A program made the position numbers and the translations under genes. Of a DNA stretch of 64,000 nucleotides, positions 1 to 11,886 are shown one piece after another. This DNA comes from Chamaecrista fasciculata. Lineage: Eukaryota; Streptophyta; Magnoliopsida; Fabales; Fabaceae. The notes beneath the pieces were generated by a model. The model was not told the DNA's origin, did no database searches, and saw only the letters and a list, made by a program, of their open reading frames with translations. Numbering within the stretch: the stretch's first letter is position 1; every line of letters begins with the position of its first letter. Where the stretch lies: the NCBI GenBank assembly GCA_003254925.1, contig QANZ01046495.1, positions 7,885-71,884 on the forward strand, in the 5' to 3' direction.

Positions 1-323
1 AAAAAAAAATGATGAGAAGTGATAGATAGAGAGAGAAAATTATAAGTGTAATAAATGAGAAATGAGAGTATGTAAAATTACTATTTTGTCTAGTTTTTTT
101 TTTTATTTGTATTAAAGTATAGGTAATTATAGGTGTATAAGTAGGGATAAATTAGTAATTGTAAGAGAAAATGAGATGATGTTGTGAATGAGATGATGAT
201 GTGGATGAGATGAGATGAGATGGAGGTTCCAAAAAACACCTAACCAGTACAGTTCATCCAATCCTAAGATGAGATGATGATTGAATGAGATGGGATTAAG
301 ATTTGGTGTTTCCCAAACGGCCC
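1..323. repeat. Right part of a GATGAGATGA-rich MITE-like element
   Basis: The tract is rich in GATGAGATGA-type words and ends with TTTGGGAAACGGCCC-like sequence at about 309-323, followed by TTAA. The reverse complement of that end (GGGCCGTTTGGGAAACACC) resembles the left ends at 15763 (GGGCATGTTTGGGAACC) and 49661 (GGGCATGTTTGGGGATT). The start lies outside the window. The TTA-type flank suggests a PIF/Harbinger-like MITE, but both ends of one copy cannot be seen. Confidence 0.5.
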
Positions 324-520
324 TTAATTTGAGTAAACTAAAAGTAGAGAGTGTATTGTTAATGACAAATATACTATTTCATTCTTTTACAAACTAAATC
401 ATATGTTTTTCTTTTTATAGATTAAATTGTTAAGTTAATACTATTTTAAAGATTAAATTATTAGTTTATGTTTCATTTATGAATTTGTTAGTGGGGTTCT
501 AAGTTTTTTAATTTAATAAT

Positions 521-942
521 GACCAAAGTATAAATTTAGTCTCATATCTTTTACTCAGTTCACGATTTGGTTCTATGTATTTTTTTTATTGCATTTTTTG
601 TCCCATATCTTTAGATCAGGTCCCAATTTGATCCCAAATTTTTTTTGTTACAGATTTAGTTCCATATCTATGGGTCAATTGCATAATTGGTCCTATATCT
701 TTAAGTCATGTGCAGAAGTGGTCACATATCTTTATAAAAGGATCAGATCAATTAACGATTGATTCTTTTGTAAAGATATGAGAAATTATGCAACTTAAGC
801 TAAAGATATGGGACAAAAATGATATGGGGCCAAATTGGGACTTTTTGCAAAGATATGAGACCAAAAGTGCAACAAAAAAATATGCATGACCAAATTGAGA
901 ACCTAACAAAAGATATGAGACCAAATTTATAATTTGACCTTT
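521..942. repeat. Foldback repeat of the 'CCCATATCTTT' family
   Basis: The two halves are inverted copies. The left arm starts GACCAAAGTATAAATTT and the right arm ends AAATTTATAATTTGACC. Between them, 'ATATCTTT' or 'AAAGATATG' blocks recur about every 60 bases. A second member lies at about 47178-47574. This looks like a non-coding element made of inverted tandem subrepeats. Its superfamily is not clear because no clean target duplication is visible. Confidence 0.6.
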
Positions 943-993
943 AATAATAGAAAAACGACTCTCAAAATGGAACTAACTTATTTAAAACTCTTA

Positions 994-1500
994 GGCTCCG
1001 TTTGGTACACCAGCAAAGACTTTTACATTGTAAAAGGGCACAAAGTCCAAGATTTTCATGTGTTTGGTATGGTAATTTGAGCTATGTAAAGTGGATTACA
1101 ATGTAAAGGGCTTTACATTACATAGGTCATTTTTCTTTACTTCACATTTCTGATGTAATCCAAGTCTGCCTAGGGAATTATGGTAGAATTCCTAATTTGC
1201 CCCTCTCACTCCCATCCCATCTCCTTCCCCAAATGGTGAACGGCGGCGGCGGCGGCGGTGCACGGCGGCGCCGACCACCGTGGACGGCGGTGGTAGGCGG
1301 CGGTCTGGTGGTGGTTGTGGGAAGGGCATTTTTGTCATTTTTTTCTATATCTATTTTACTTTCCCTCCCCTACCTTTTTATACCAAACACTTTCAATTTT
1401 TACCTACTTTACATCCCTTCAACTATTTTTCCTTTCCCTCACAATTTTTCCCTTGTAAAACTCTTTACTTTACATACCTGAAATGGTACCAAACGGAGCC
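994..1500. mobile_element. Tourist-like (PIF/Harbinger) MITE with 15-bp perfect TIRs
   Basis: The left end GGCTCCGTTTGGTAC (994-1008) is the exact reverse complement of the right end GTACCAAACGGAGCC (1486-1500). TTA flanks both sides (991-993 and 1501-1503), the 3-bp target duplication typical of PIF/Harbinger elements. The 507-bp body has a GC-rich island of CGG-type repeats at about 1240-1320, unlike the surrounding AT-rich DNA. The reading frames through that island are composition artefacts without a recognisable domain. I infer a non-autonomous element. Confidence 0.85.
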
Positions 1501-1959
1501 TTAGAACTCCCGAAGCATTACGTAAGTGGCTTGATTTGACACTAAAACCTCGTAGGTAACACTGAAAAGCTTGGGGTTAACCGTTCTTAAATTGTGCAAT
1601 TTCTTAGAAAGAATTCTAAAGAGATGATGATCTTGTACATCAGTCATGTCATACAATTTTTTTTTTCTTATTGATATCATCTTTTATCTTATACATGAAC
1701 TCAGAAAAAAAAAAAACATTTACACATTCAAGATCCTAATTATCAAACTTGAATAATGAATTACGCATTTTCCAAAAACAAAAAGAAAATCAGACATTGA
1801 GATTTGAACCAAATGCAGGCAATGATCATGACATGGTGCCAGCATGTTTATGAAGACTCGAGTCAGGAAGAGGTATCAGAGTCTCCACGTGCTTGCCTTC
1901 CTCATCTCCTACCTAATTTTGTTCTTTTCTTTCTCTGGCTATCAACCTCTTTCTTTCGT

Positions 1960-2465
1960 GAGAAAACCTATTTTAAGTCCTCGATTATTATTGAGTCAAC
2001 GATTTAGTTTCAAAATTATAGAAAAATACAAATTAATTCTTGAATTTTATACTACCGTCAACCTTTTGGTCTTTGAGTTATAGGAAAATACAAACTAATC
2101 CCTAAATTTTACACCATCGTCAACCTTTTGGTCTCTAAATTATAAGAAAATACAAATCAGTTCTTGAATTTTACACCACCGTCAACCTTTTGGTCTCTAA
2201 GCTGATTCATATTTTTCTACAATTTAGAGACCAAAAGGTTAACAGTAGTGTAAAATTCATAGACTGATTCGTATTTTTTTACAGTTTAGGAACCAAAAGG
2301 TTGATGTTTATGTAAAATTTAGTGACTGATTCGTATTTTCTTACAATTTAGGGACCAAAAGGTAGACAACGGTGTAAAATTTAGGAACTTATTCATATTT
2401 TTCTACAATTCAAAAATTAAATCATTAACTCAGTAACATTTCAAGGACAAAAAAAATAAGTTATC
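1960..2465. repeat. Inverted array of ~70-bp subrepeats (foldback element)
   Basis: Three forward units containing 'GTCAACCTTTTGGTC' (around 2056, 2119 and 2182) are followed by three inverted units with 'GACCAAAAGGT' (around 2229, 2291 and 2354). The outer ends are also inverted: a GAGTCAACGATTTA-like left end faces a TAAATCATTAACTC-like right end. The tract can fold into one long hairpin. No protein is encoded. It is the same class of structure as those at 521 and 47178, but the unit differs. Confidence 0.6.
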
Positions 2466-3287
2466 TCTTCTTTCTTTCTCTTTCTGTTACCAGTAAAAAA
2501 ATGATGTACTTTTCAATCTAGATAGTAGATATATAGTGCATAAAAGATCAGACGTGATTAAACAATTGAACCTTTAAATCTTTCCAAAGCACACTTTAAT
2601 TAATCTAAGTTTTTTATTCAACTGATAATTAATTATTCTTAATACATAGTTTAAGAACACTATCGATTGTAAAATTTATAAAAATTTAATTATGTATTTA
2701 TAATATGTAGAGACCAGAAGGTTAAATTATATATCTTGAAATTGAATCATACGAACCATCGAGGTATATATTTAAGAAAATGTTTACTATTTTTTAGTCT
2801 TATATAATCTAATCAAACCTATTGAAACCAAGTTCTTTCTGGGTTTCTGCTAATGCATTTCCCTTTTTCTAAATTTTTCCAAAATAATAATAATAATAGC
2901 AACACGGATTTCACCACTAGTCAAGCTGGTAAGTGGAACAGATATATGAACACCATTAATGTGCCCAGTGAGTACAGAGAATCACCTACAGGCTACAATA
3001 ACTATAGTCATTCATAATTCATTTTCAACACCTCTCTTATTCTTTTCTCTACAATTAAGTTGTTCATGTAAATGTTACTATAGTTTATGTACAAATTCTG
3101 CCAATCATTCAGTAATATATTTCAATTAAAAAAAAAGAGAAGATAATAAGAACAAATTCATTAATTTAATGATCTGGTCTATTAATTATTTACTTTAAAT
3201 TATTTGAGCCTCCAAAGATGAACCATATACAGTTCTACATCAACTAATAGCTCTCTCAAAAGAGGAGGCAAAAATTTAAATCTTATA

Positions 3288-6200
3288 TCAAGCTTGAATG
3301 TTGAAATAAACCGTATAAGGTTCATCTCTGAAGGCAAATATCGGCTCCAAAAGGAAGTTTCTCTTTGCCCCTTTAGCCACAAAGCTGATAGGATTATACT
3401 GACTTAGTCCCTCTTCTGCTACAAAGCTAGCAGCTTGAACGAAAGTCTGGTCAGAATCAGAGTTGCATTTGAGGGTCACACTTGCACTAGAGCTTAAACC
3501 ACTATACACAAAGCAACCCTTGTTGCTTTGAGATTCTAAGGATATAGTATCTTTTCGTCCATCCAATCCTGATACAACAAGAAAAACACTAGAGGCACCA
3601 CCATTAGAAGAATCCGCGATGAGAAGCGGGTTTTCTGCTCCTTGGTGAATCAAGAGCATTCCAGGAAGATTGAATGGTTCTAGCATCACTGGTTTGCCGA
3701 TAGCTTCTCGCCATGTTGAGATTTTTGAAGAAGATTCTCTTGGTATAAGTCTAAAGGTAGCATGAAGAGAGCCATCTGTGCCGGGATCAGGTAAGTTTTG
3801 CAAGGTAAGAGATTGGTTTTTGTTTGCTAAAACAAAGGTTGAGTTGGCAAGATTTTGGGCCAAAGATACTAGTTGGCTATTGTAAGTAGCAGGAATTGGA
3901 GTAATCCAGTCTGAAACTGATGAAGATGACCCAACTTTAATGTCCCAATCACCAGTGGTGTGACCAGAAAGAAGATATGGTCCATAAAGAATTGCTTGAA
4001 CAGAAGCATACTCAGGCCTCTCATCTGAATTTAATTCAAACAAATATTATCAGTGAGAAGAACAATTATTTTGGAGTAAATTAATGATTCAGTCCTTGAG
4101 AGATGTCAGATGTCTCAATTTAATCCCCAAAAGATACAGTTACCATTAATTTGATCCTTTTGTTAAAGATATCAATGAAAAATCTAATGTAGTTTTAAAT
4201 CTTGTTAAAATTACAATAAACAATTGAGGTTAAAAAATCATATTTGTCGTTAAATTTGAATCAATGCATTAGCAAAAGGACCAAATTGATTGCAATTGCA
4301 TCTTTTAAGGATTAAATCTTAAAATTTTATCTTTTAGGGAGTAAATTGAGACATTTATAATCTGAGGGACCAAATCATTAATTTACTATATACCGATTGG
4401 CATACATGGATTACTACTACCTTTAATAGCCTCTGTTCTGATAGTAATAGGAAACTGAAGGGTCAGCTTGTCACTCGCACTCCACTTTCTTGTGACTGCC
4501 AAGAAGTTTCCTACAGGATCCCAAAATGAAAATTTACTTTCATGTTTCAGCCTTTCAGAAGTTCAATTTGACTGTATACAAAGATATCTACATGAACTTT
4601 TACTTCTATTCCTCATAGACGAAAAAATTTTTTTTCCTTTTGGTCCCCTAGTTTAAATTTAAATACTTGGAGACAAACATGTATATATCAATTAAATAGT
4701 TAGACAAAATTATTACATAACTATGGTCAAATTTCTCTGCTTTCCAATCGAAGGGAGATAGATACCTGGAGATGGCAGAGACAAAGTCTGATCGTTTAAT
4801 ATTGCCTTAGCGCCATTTGAATACGTCCATGTTGGTATTCGGAGGTTCAATGTAGACGAAGTCCTAGTTCCCTGTGAAAGTGAAGAATCAAATGACAGGT
4901 GTCAAAGAGACATGTAGAGTATGTTATACTTAACAGCCTCGTGGTGAAGCAAAACAAGGAAAAAAGTTGACACCACAAACCCCATCAATCCATCACCTAT
5001 AATCAGAAGCAATTGTATCCTGTATAGTGTATACACCTATCTATTTGGTTTAGCAATTTGAACAAATATAAGCCACCTTGTCATTGACTCATTGTTAAGT
5101 TAAGAAATTTATTTTTGGTGCCTTGACAAATGGCGTACTGATTCTTAGAAATATATTACTGTCTGAAATGTCCAAATTCCATTTAAAGGCTAGCTATTGA
5201 GGTCATGATGCTAATACACTGAAATTCACGCAAAATAAAGTTTTGTTTGTAATGTTGTGTAAATAACATCGGCATACCTTGTCATTGAAAATAATTTAGA
5301 GGGCTGAAGTACGAGAGTAGCAAACTATTTTCAGATATTATACTTGAAATTGTTGTGTCATATCTCAGATAAGCATGATGTATTAATCGGAGAGTAATGT
5401 ACACATAAACAAGAAGTAGGGGATAAAATGGCATGCCTCCCTTTCTGTTGACTATGGTCCTAAGTTGAACTATAATTGCTAGGCCTGGCTTCTCTGAGAA
5501 CTTAAAGCCTTAGGGGAATGTGTGGGGATAAAAGAGCTGAAATTTAGCCAAATTAAGCATTATGAAGAAAGCTTAGGCTAAAATTTGAGAAATTTAAGGA
5601 TGTTTGGCAATGCACAACAAAACATAAAAGGTAGTACCTCAGCTGGAGAAAATGTCACCGTCACTCGTAAGTAAGGATCCCATGACGCAGCAGGAGCCAC
5701 AGTCTGATTAAGCACAACACCCCCAGATTTCCAATTAAAAGAGCTTGATATGTACTGGATGATGTAAAGAGTAGGATCCTTTCCTTCTTCTTCAAAATAA
5801 ATAGAATCCCCCAGCTTTGAGAATGATTCAATGCCTAAAAATGACAAGGAAAGAAAAACAACAATGAGAATACATATGAATGAGTTGAGAAAGGTTTTGT
5901 TGTAGTTTGAAGCAATTTGAGTATATGATGAACAAAACATATGCAAACCTGTTCCGTAGCAGCACCAGAAAGAGTCAAACTTCGTTCCCCAACTGTGTCC
6001 AGTTTTAGCCTTAGAAACACCAGGGGCTTGTGGGAGCATATATATCATTATTCCAGGATCTGTACCTCTTTGAATACTCAGTACACCATTTGTTAACGCA
6101 CGCTCATAATAATCTGCGTATGAGACTTCCTTGGTCCACCTAAATAGGTGGCGAGAAACCTAAAAAGATAATTTACCTTTTTGATTGCTGATATAATGGA

Positions 6201-9200
6201 AACATTGAGCAGAAACTGGTGACAATGTAATATGCACAGAGAAACATAATACTTCAAAGCAAAAAAAACTTAAATTTAGTGGTGAATATCAATTGTTACA
6301 TAATGATGGGCCTATGCAATCTCACATTCAACATAGACACACATAAATCAGTGAAGATATAAATAGCATGTTCTTTCACAACCCTACTGAACCTACAAAA
6401 TTTAAAATTGAACTTACGAAATTTTTTTATACATTTGAATATATTCCATTTTGCAAGCATTCTATCATGAGCCAGTAAAAGGATGGATGATTGGCTTTAC
6501 CTTCAACATATTATAAGTTGTGCATGACTCTTCAGTTTCTGTTGTTCTAAGGTTCTCTGCTATTCTCTTGGGATCACGCCTACAAAAAAAAATGTAGATG
6601 AGTTTAAAAGAATTGGGATTAATTGCTATAACTTGAAGGAAAAAAAACACTTTCTACTCGATGCCTTGTAGCAAACACATTTAATTGATGATGTGTTCAT
6701 ATGAAAGAACAGAAACAGAAAAAAAAAAAAAAAAAGGGNAAAAAAAAAAAAAAAAAAAAGGGTTAGGTTTCATTACCAGAACTCACTGACTGATGTCCCT
6801 CCAGTTGCATAGCTGTGAGATGAGTTAACAATGTCCATAAAGAACGTTCCAATGTCCTAACACAGAAAAAATTAAGAACAAAACTAATTAGAAATTTGAA
6901 ATCTTCAGAAAGGGCAACCACTTCTTGGTTTGATGTGTGCTTCCAATGAAACAAACTCTAAACAAACCTAGAAAGGGAGAAAAAAAAAACTGTAAATAAA
7001 CATGTAGTTTGAAGTCTAAACAAGAGTCAACAGTCAAATGCACAAATGAAATACAGAAAACAAGAAGGCTACATAGTGAACTTCAAAATTTGAAGTTTGA
7101 ACCCATTGAGTTACTAAAGAAAAAGGAGAGGTGGAAGCCAAGACCAATTTATATTATTTTTTGTTTCTGGCCTTCAGACCTCAGAGTGAGAGTGCGCTTC
7201 ACAAACAATTATAGAATGAATGCCTAAAAAGCATGGTTTGTCAAAAAGGTGAAAGCATTTCTTTCACAAGGCATTGAAAAAGCATGGTTTCTAGCCTTCA
7301 GACCAATTTAGGACGTTTATAATCTTCAAGTTAATTCAAAAGGTGAAAGCATTCACAAGGCATTGACCACAATCGTTATCCAGTTATGAGTTATCCAAGA
7401 TTTTTGAGAAGAAACCATCATAAGAAAACTCTATAAATTTTATTGTAAAAATAGATCAATTGAATAAAAACTAATGTACAGCAAGAATTGGTAAACAAGT
7501 ATAATTCCTCCGAAACTTCGAAAAATAAGTGCCAGAAGTAATCTACAGTACACATAAAGCAGTTTACCTTATATAGTGGATCACCCGTGACCTCATACCG
7601 CATTTGAGATCCAACAACAACGGGAATATGTGTATTAGCATGAAATTCTCCAATGTCATTAGCCTACAAGGAGAGGGGAACAAAAAATGAACTTTATTAC
7701 TTTAACCATCTATCTTGGGCATTGTAAAAAAGATTATATACAATTTCTATACTAGAATACAGAACTCTAAGGTCCAAAATTCAAATTTCTAAGCATGTCA
7801 GTCAGAGGCAAGCATAAATCTAGTTAATGATATCCACTTAGAGGAAATACCTTTTTTTTTTCTGGGGGTATAAATGAGGAAATAATGTTGCCTTAACTTG
7901 ATCCGCTTTTCATTACTAGTGAAATTCAATGTAAATGTAACTTAATTGCCCTTATACAGAAAAACAGCATAGTTCCAAATGTGAACACAACTAATTGAAG
8001 GATAAATAATTTTAAAACCATGATGTTAATATTTGCAAGCTCCTGAAAACCAGGAGTCACAACAAAACACGAGGCTTGTGATTCTGAGGGCAATATTGTT
8101 GAATGTGACAAAAATAATTTTTCTGCGAGACAACTTTTGGTGAGAGATTAGTTTCATAAGAAATTTCCAGGCATCAGATGGTTGGGTATTGAAATGGACG
8201 CACAAGTGTCTAAAATTACAAGGATATAGAGCCATCGTCACTACAGTAGTACAGTCTATAGCTAAATTCAGAGGAAGCCTATACAATGAACAAATCTAAT
8301 CAATACCTGCACAGCAAGCAAACCTAAAAAGCATGGTTTGTCAAAAAGGTGAGCCAACAACAGATGCTTCGGATCTCCCTGCATAGGTTACAACATGGAC
8401 ACTTTCAGAGTTGAATTCTATGACTATGAATAGGTACTTTGAGCTACAATCATGAAAACTCGTCGCTCTTATATTTAAATCAACCAAATACCCGAGTCAA
8501 ATTACATAACACAAGCAAATGAAGCAACAAAACTTGTTAACCTACCGTTACGCGGAATAATTTGTAAAGGACATCATTCATTCCTCCAGTTTCCTCATTC
8601 AGTGACTGATAGTGTCTAGTTAAAGTATACTTTGTAATCACATTCTGCACACGGTTGTAAAAGTACTCAGCCATCCATGTCACCATTTTCAGAGCCTTTG
8701 GGTTTCCGGCTACAGAATGTTGATCTAACAGGCCAGCCATGATCTGTCAAATTCGACCAGATGAAATCCCACAGAATTAGTTGCCATTTGCCAATAGTAT
8801 TAACATAGTAAAGAACCACTTTAGAATTTGTACCTTATGAATGGTGTAATAGGGAGCCCACACCTGCCTAATATCTTCAAAGCGATCGAAGAACTCAGAC
8901 GGAAATGCAGAGAGATATCCGGTGCCAAGTTTCTGCTGACATGCTGATAGACCATCAACAAGGGCTAACATTTTCTCCTTCAAGCTATCATCATGTGTGC
9001 TGGCCCACATTAGAGCTGATGCACTCAAGTAGTGCCCTTCAAAAATGACAAGAGCAAGCAATTATAAACCAACCATGAAAAAATTAGATCACAAATGATA
9101 AAAGTTGCAGCTACTAACATGCGCAAGTGTGTCCACACAAAAAAGTCATAAAAATCATCAACTAAACCATTATATGCGTAAGTGTGTCCAGAGACCAGAA

Positions 9201-10392
9201 TTGAAAAAGAAAAAATAACAATTAATTATGAAAAACCGTCACTGTTCGAATCAAAGTACTAACTTAATGAATAAACTAACAACTCGGTCCCTGAAAGATA
9301 TTCAAATTGACAACTCAATCCCTAAAATATTGAAATACACAGTTTAATCCTGAAAGATCCAAGCAGTATACCTTCTAGTCCTTTTTATACATCAAAAAGT
9401 ATACCATTTGGTTCTTTAATGGACTAAAGTGCATGCTATTTAGATCTTTCAGGGATTAAACTGTATATTTAAATCTTTCAAAGATCAAGTTATCAGCTCA
9501 ATGATCTTTCGGGACTGAGTTATTAGTTTATTCTGGTTTAATCTTCTCTCCCTCAAGCAACCCCTGGGAAAAAACATTACAAGAGAGAAGAAATAGATGG
9601 CTTTTTCAGTGTTAGAATAATAATAAATGCACTGGTTTTTTTGGATGAACCATGGTTAAACTGGATTGAATACCAACAAGTTCATCGACAAGCTTGGTGG
9701 TAATAATAAATGCACTGGATAAGAAACACTTTTTTTTTCTTTAAAAAAATTAAATTTAATCCACCATAATTAATTCCAACAACAGCCAAACTAAACCAAT
9801 GAGGCACTACTCTGCTTTTCAGTTCATAAAGTCAAAAAGAGAATTCATCAGTTCATAAAGTAACAAACTAACCAACAAAATGACCACGAAGTTCAACATC
9901 TGGAGCTTCCCATCCTCCATATGGCTTCCCAGGAGCATCCAAACCCGCGGTTTTCCTGAAGCTAAAAAGCAAATTATCAACACTCAACATCAAAAGATAC
10001 TCCAAATTCGTTTTCTGTGCCCTAAAATGAATCGAATCCTGATGCAATCTCACATCATGAAGAGAAACTTCCTTTAAAATCCCTTCAGGAGGCCTAAACA
10101 TTCCTACATTCTTAATCTTCTTATACATCATCGCCCAATCTTGCTGTTCTTCCTCCTTGAGGAATTTCCTCGGAAGCAAATTGTCCCAAGCGTAATCGTC
10201 GGTCGGAGTCAAATGGTGGTAATAATGCGACATCACTTCGTTTCTCCACGTTTCGTTGCTCGATGATAACAATTCGTACCGGAAACTATGCGATTGCGTC
10301 GGAATGTTGTTGCATTCTTTACCGACGACGACGACGACGACGACGACGGCGAAATAGCATAATAGCAAGACGACGGCGAGAAAACCCTTCAT
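3288..10392 (-). CDS. GH127 (DUF1680) beta-L-arabinofuranosidase-type protein, 12 exons
   Basis: The inferred exons on the minus strand are 9873-10392, 8834-9036, 8546-8743, 8307-8378, 7568-7663, 6777-6856, 6501-6579, 5949-6159, 5638-5834, 4766-4871, 4421-4510 and 3288-4024. All joins are GT-AG and in phase. They give 2589 nt, or 862 residues, close to the usual length of plant DUF1680 proteins. A hydrophobic signal peptide (residues about 2-22) precedes KECNNIP, so the protein is probably secreted or vacuolar. GH127 enzymes release beta-L-arabinofuranose from arabinosylated proteins. In the bacterial enzyme the zinc and active site use a Glu-x-Cys plus a Cys-Cys pair. ESCTTYNML (exon 7) and FWCCYGTG (exon 8) match both. 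The activity is inferred from the family. The gene looks intact; introns carry repeats. Confidence 0.93.
4084..4385. repeat. Foldback repeat in intron 11 of the GH127 gene
   Basis: Inverted 'CTCAATTTAATCCCC'-like and 'GGGAGTAAATTGAG'-like arms, with 'GGACCAAAT' words, fill most of the intron at 4025-4420. The sequence is non-coding and resembles the other 'ACTAACAATTTGGTCC'-type foldback repeats in the window. Confidence 0.5.
7223..7350. repeat. Copied exon fragment and short template repeats in GH127 intron 5
   Basis: A 30-base stretch starting at 7223 is identical to 8323-8352, which spans part of exon 4 of the same gene, in the same orientation. Around it are short repeated pieces: AAGCATGGTTT twice, GCCTTCAGACC at 7171 and 7291, and CACAAGGCATTG at 7266 and 7355. 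This patchwork looks like filler DNA from template-switching repair and should not be read as a coding exon. Confidence 0.7.
9268..9533. repeat. Foldback repeat in GH127 intron 1
   Basis: The left arm AATAAACTAACAACTCGGTC is mirrored by the right arm GACTGAGTTATTAGTTTATT. Inner blocks (CAGTTTAATCCTGAAAGAT versus ATCTTTCAGGGATTAAACTG) are also inverted. Similar elements lie near 14570, 16288, 51650 and 52515. Non-coding. Confidence 0.65.
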
Positions 10393-10580
10393 TCTGAAGA
10401 ATTCAGAATTTCAAAAAACAAGAGTAAAATTGAAATACTATATAGATAGATATAGATATATAGATGATAAGAACCTGAGGTGAATGAAGCTGGAATCGAT
10501 GGAGAAGAAATTAAAAGAGTGGAAAAATAGTGAAATTGAGTAAACAGAGGAAGTGAGTGTAAAGAGAGGAGGAGGATAAG

Positions 10581-10591
10581 GAATTTATATA
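10581..10591 (-). promoter_or_regulatory. TATA box of the GH127 gene
   Basis: The minus strand reads TATATAAATTC, about 190 bases upstream of the start codon. This would place transcription start near 10555 and leave a leader of about 160 nt. Position and sequence fit a plant TATA box. There are no transcript data. Confidence 0.55.
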
Positions 10592-10859
10592 GAAATGAAA
10601 GAAGGAGGGGAATCTTGGGAATAATAAAGAAAAAAGTGTAAGAATCAATGAATCATCTCGTGAAAGGCAAGAATTAGAAAGAAGAAGCAAAAATGGTAGG
10701 AGAGAGAAAGTGAGTGAAGAAGAGAGTCACGGATTGAAGAAGATAGTGGAGAGGGAAGAATATGGACAAAATCACCGCAAGTGAGAGAATGAGGTTTGTT
10801 TGAGAGAGAGAGTGAGTGAAGTGTAATGTAAGGAGGTAGCAAGGAATGTGATACTTTTT

Positions 10860-11886
10860 TGTTTTCTATTTTTAAGTACAAAGTATTTTCACTTGTGGAT
10901 TATATATGTTTTAGTTTTTTTACTTTTTTTAGATAAGGTCAAACCCTTAACTTGTTTCAAATAGATAGATAGATGTGGTAGATTTTAAATTAGTTCTAAA
11001 TTTTTTATTTGTTTTAAATTGGTTTTATATATATTCATAATTTTCAAATCAATCCCAAATTATTGGATATGTGATCATATTTATTTTATTTTAAGTTTGA
11101 ATACAATGAATGCAGAGGTACATGTTGCTTTTGGTAAGTGCTATCTCTATTCAGTAGTTGAGGTTATAAACAAACATATCAAATTTGAAATTAGGTCATT
11201 TGCTCGTTTCAAAATAAAACAAATTTGGTCATATCTCTTTTATCTCAAATCCAAATGCGATTATTTAAGAAAATGAGCTCAAATCACATCTTGAAAGTAA
11301 GCATGAGGCCAATTTAAAAGAATTATGAAAATATGTAAGATTAATATGAAATAAATAAAATAGTAAGACCAAATTTAAAATATACCTCACATTTGGGACC
11401 AAGTTCAAATGCTACGAATTTAGAGCTATATGTTGCTTTAGATAAATACTTTCTCTATTCAGTTAGACTTGAGATCATAATTCATAAACAAACGATGTCA
11501 AATTAGTTTCGAAAGTGCATCATTCTTTTCACAAGAAAACAAACAAAGATTGTCATGTCTTTCTTTATTCAAGTTTGAATTGAATGTGATGATTTTTAAA
11601 TTAGTTGTTAATTCTTGAAGAATTTTTTTTTCTATTCACTTGAGATCACCATTAAAGGAGCTCAAATTGCACCTCAAAATATAAGTTTGTGATTAATTTG
11701 AGAAATTATATAAACATGTCAAATCAATTTAAAATAAATGAAATATTTAAGGCCAATTAAAATCTACCTCATATGCTTGTAACTCATTTGAGATTTTGAC
11801 CTTTAGATAAAGATTAATTTGCTTTTTTTTTTTAACTCAATAGATTTTGTAATGAAGTAAAATTATTTCAACAAAAATATCTCTTA
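10860..11886. repeat. Degenerate ~370-bp tandem repeat, no gene
   Basis: Segments at about 11090-11395 and 11400-11790 share a series of words in the same order: 'TGTTGCTTT', 'TCTCTATTCAGT', 'GAGCTCAAAT', 'AATTTAAAA' and 'CTACCTCA'. A third partial copy begins at 12979. The short reading frames here have no recognisable domain. Confidence 0.55.

Noticed and set aside
170..300. Satellite or CRISPR-like array of GATGAGATGA
   Set aside because: The spacing is irregular and the same words occur in related MITE-like elements; there is no repeat-spacer structure.
1197..1504. Two overlapping plus-strand frames rich in Gly and Arg
   Set aside because: They lie wholly inside the MITE at 994-1500, and their composition follows the CGG island.
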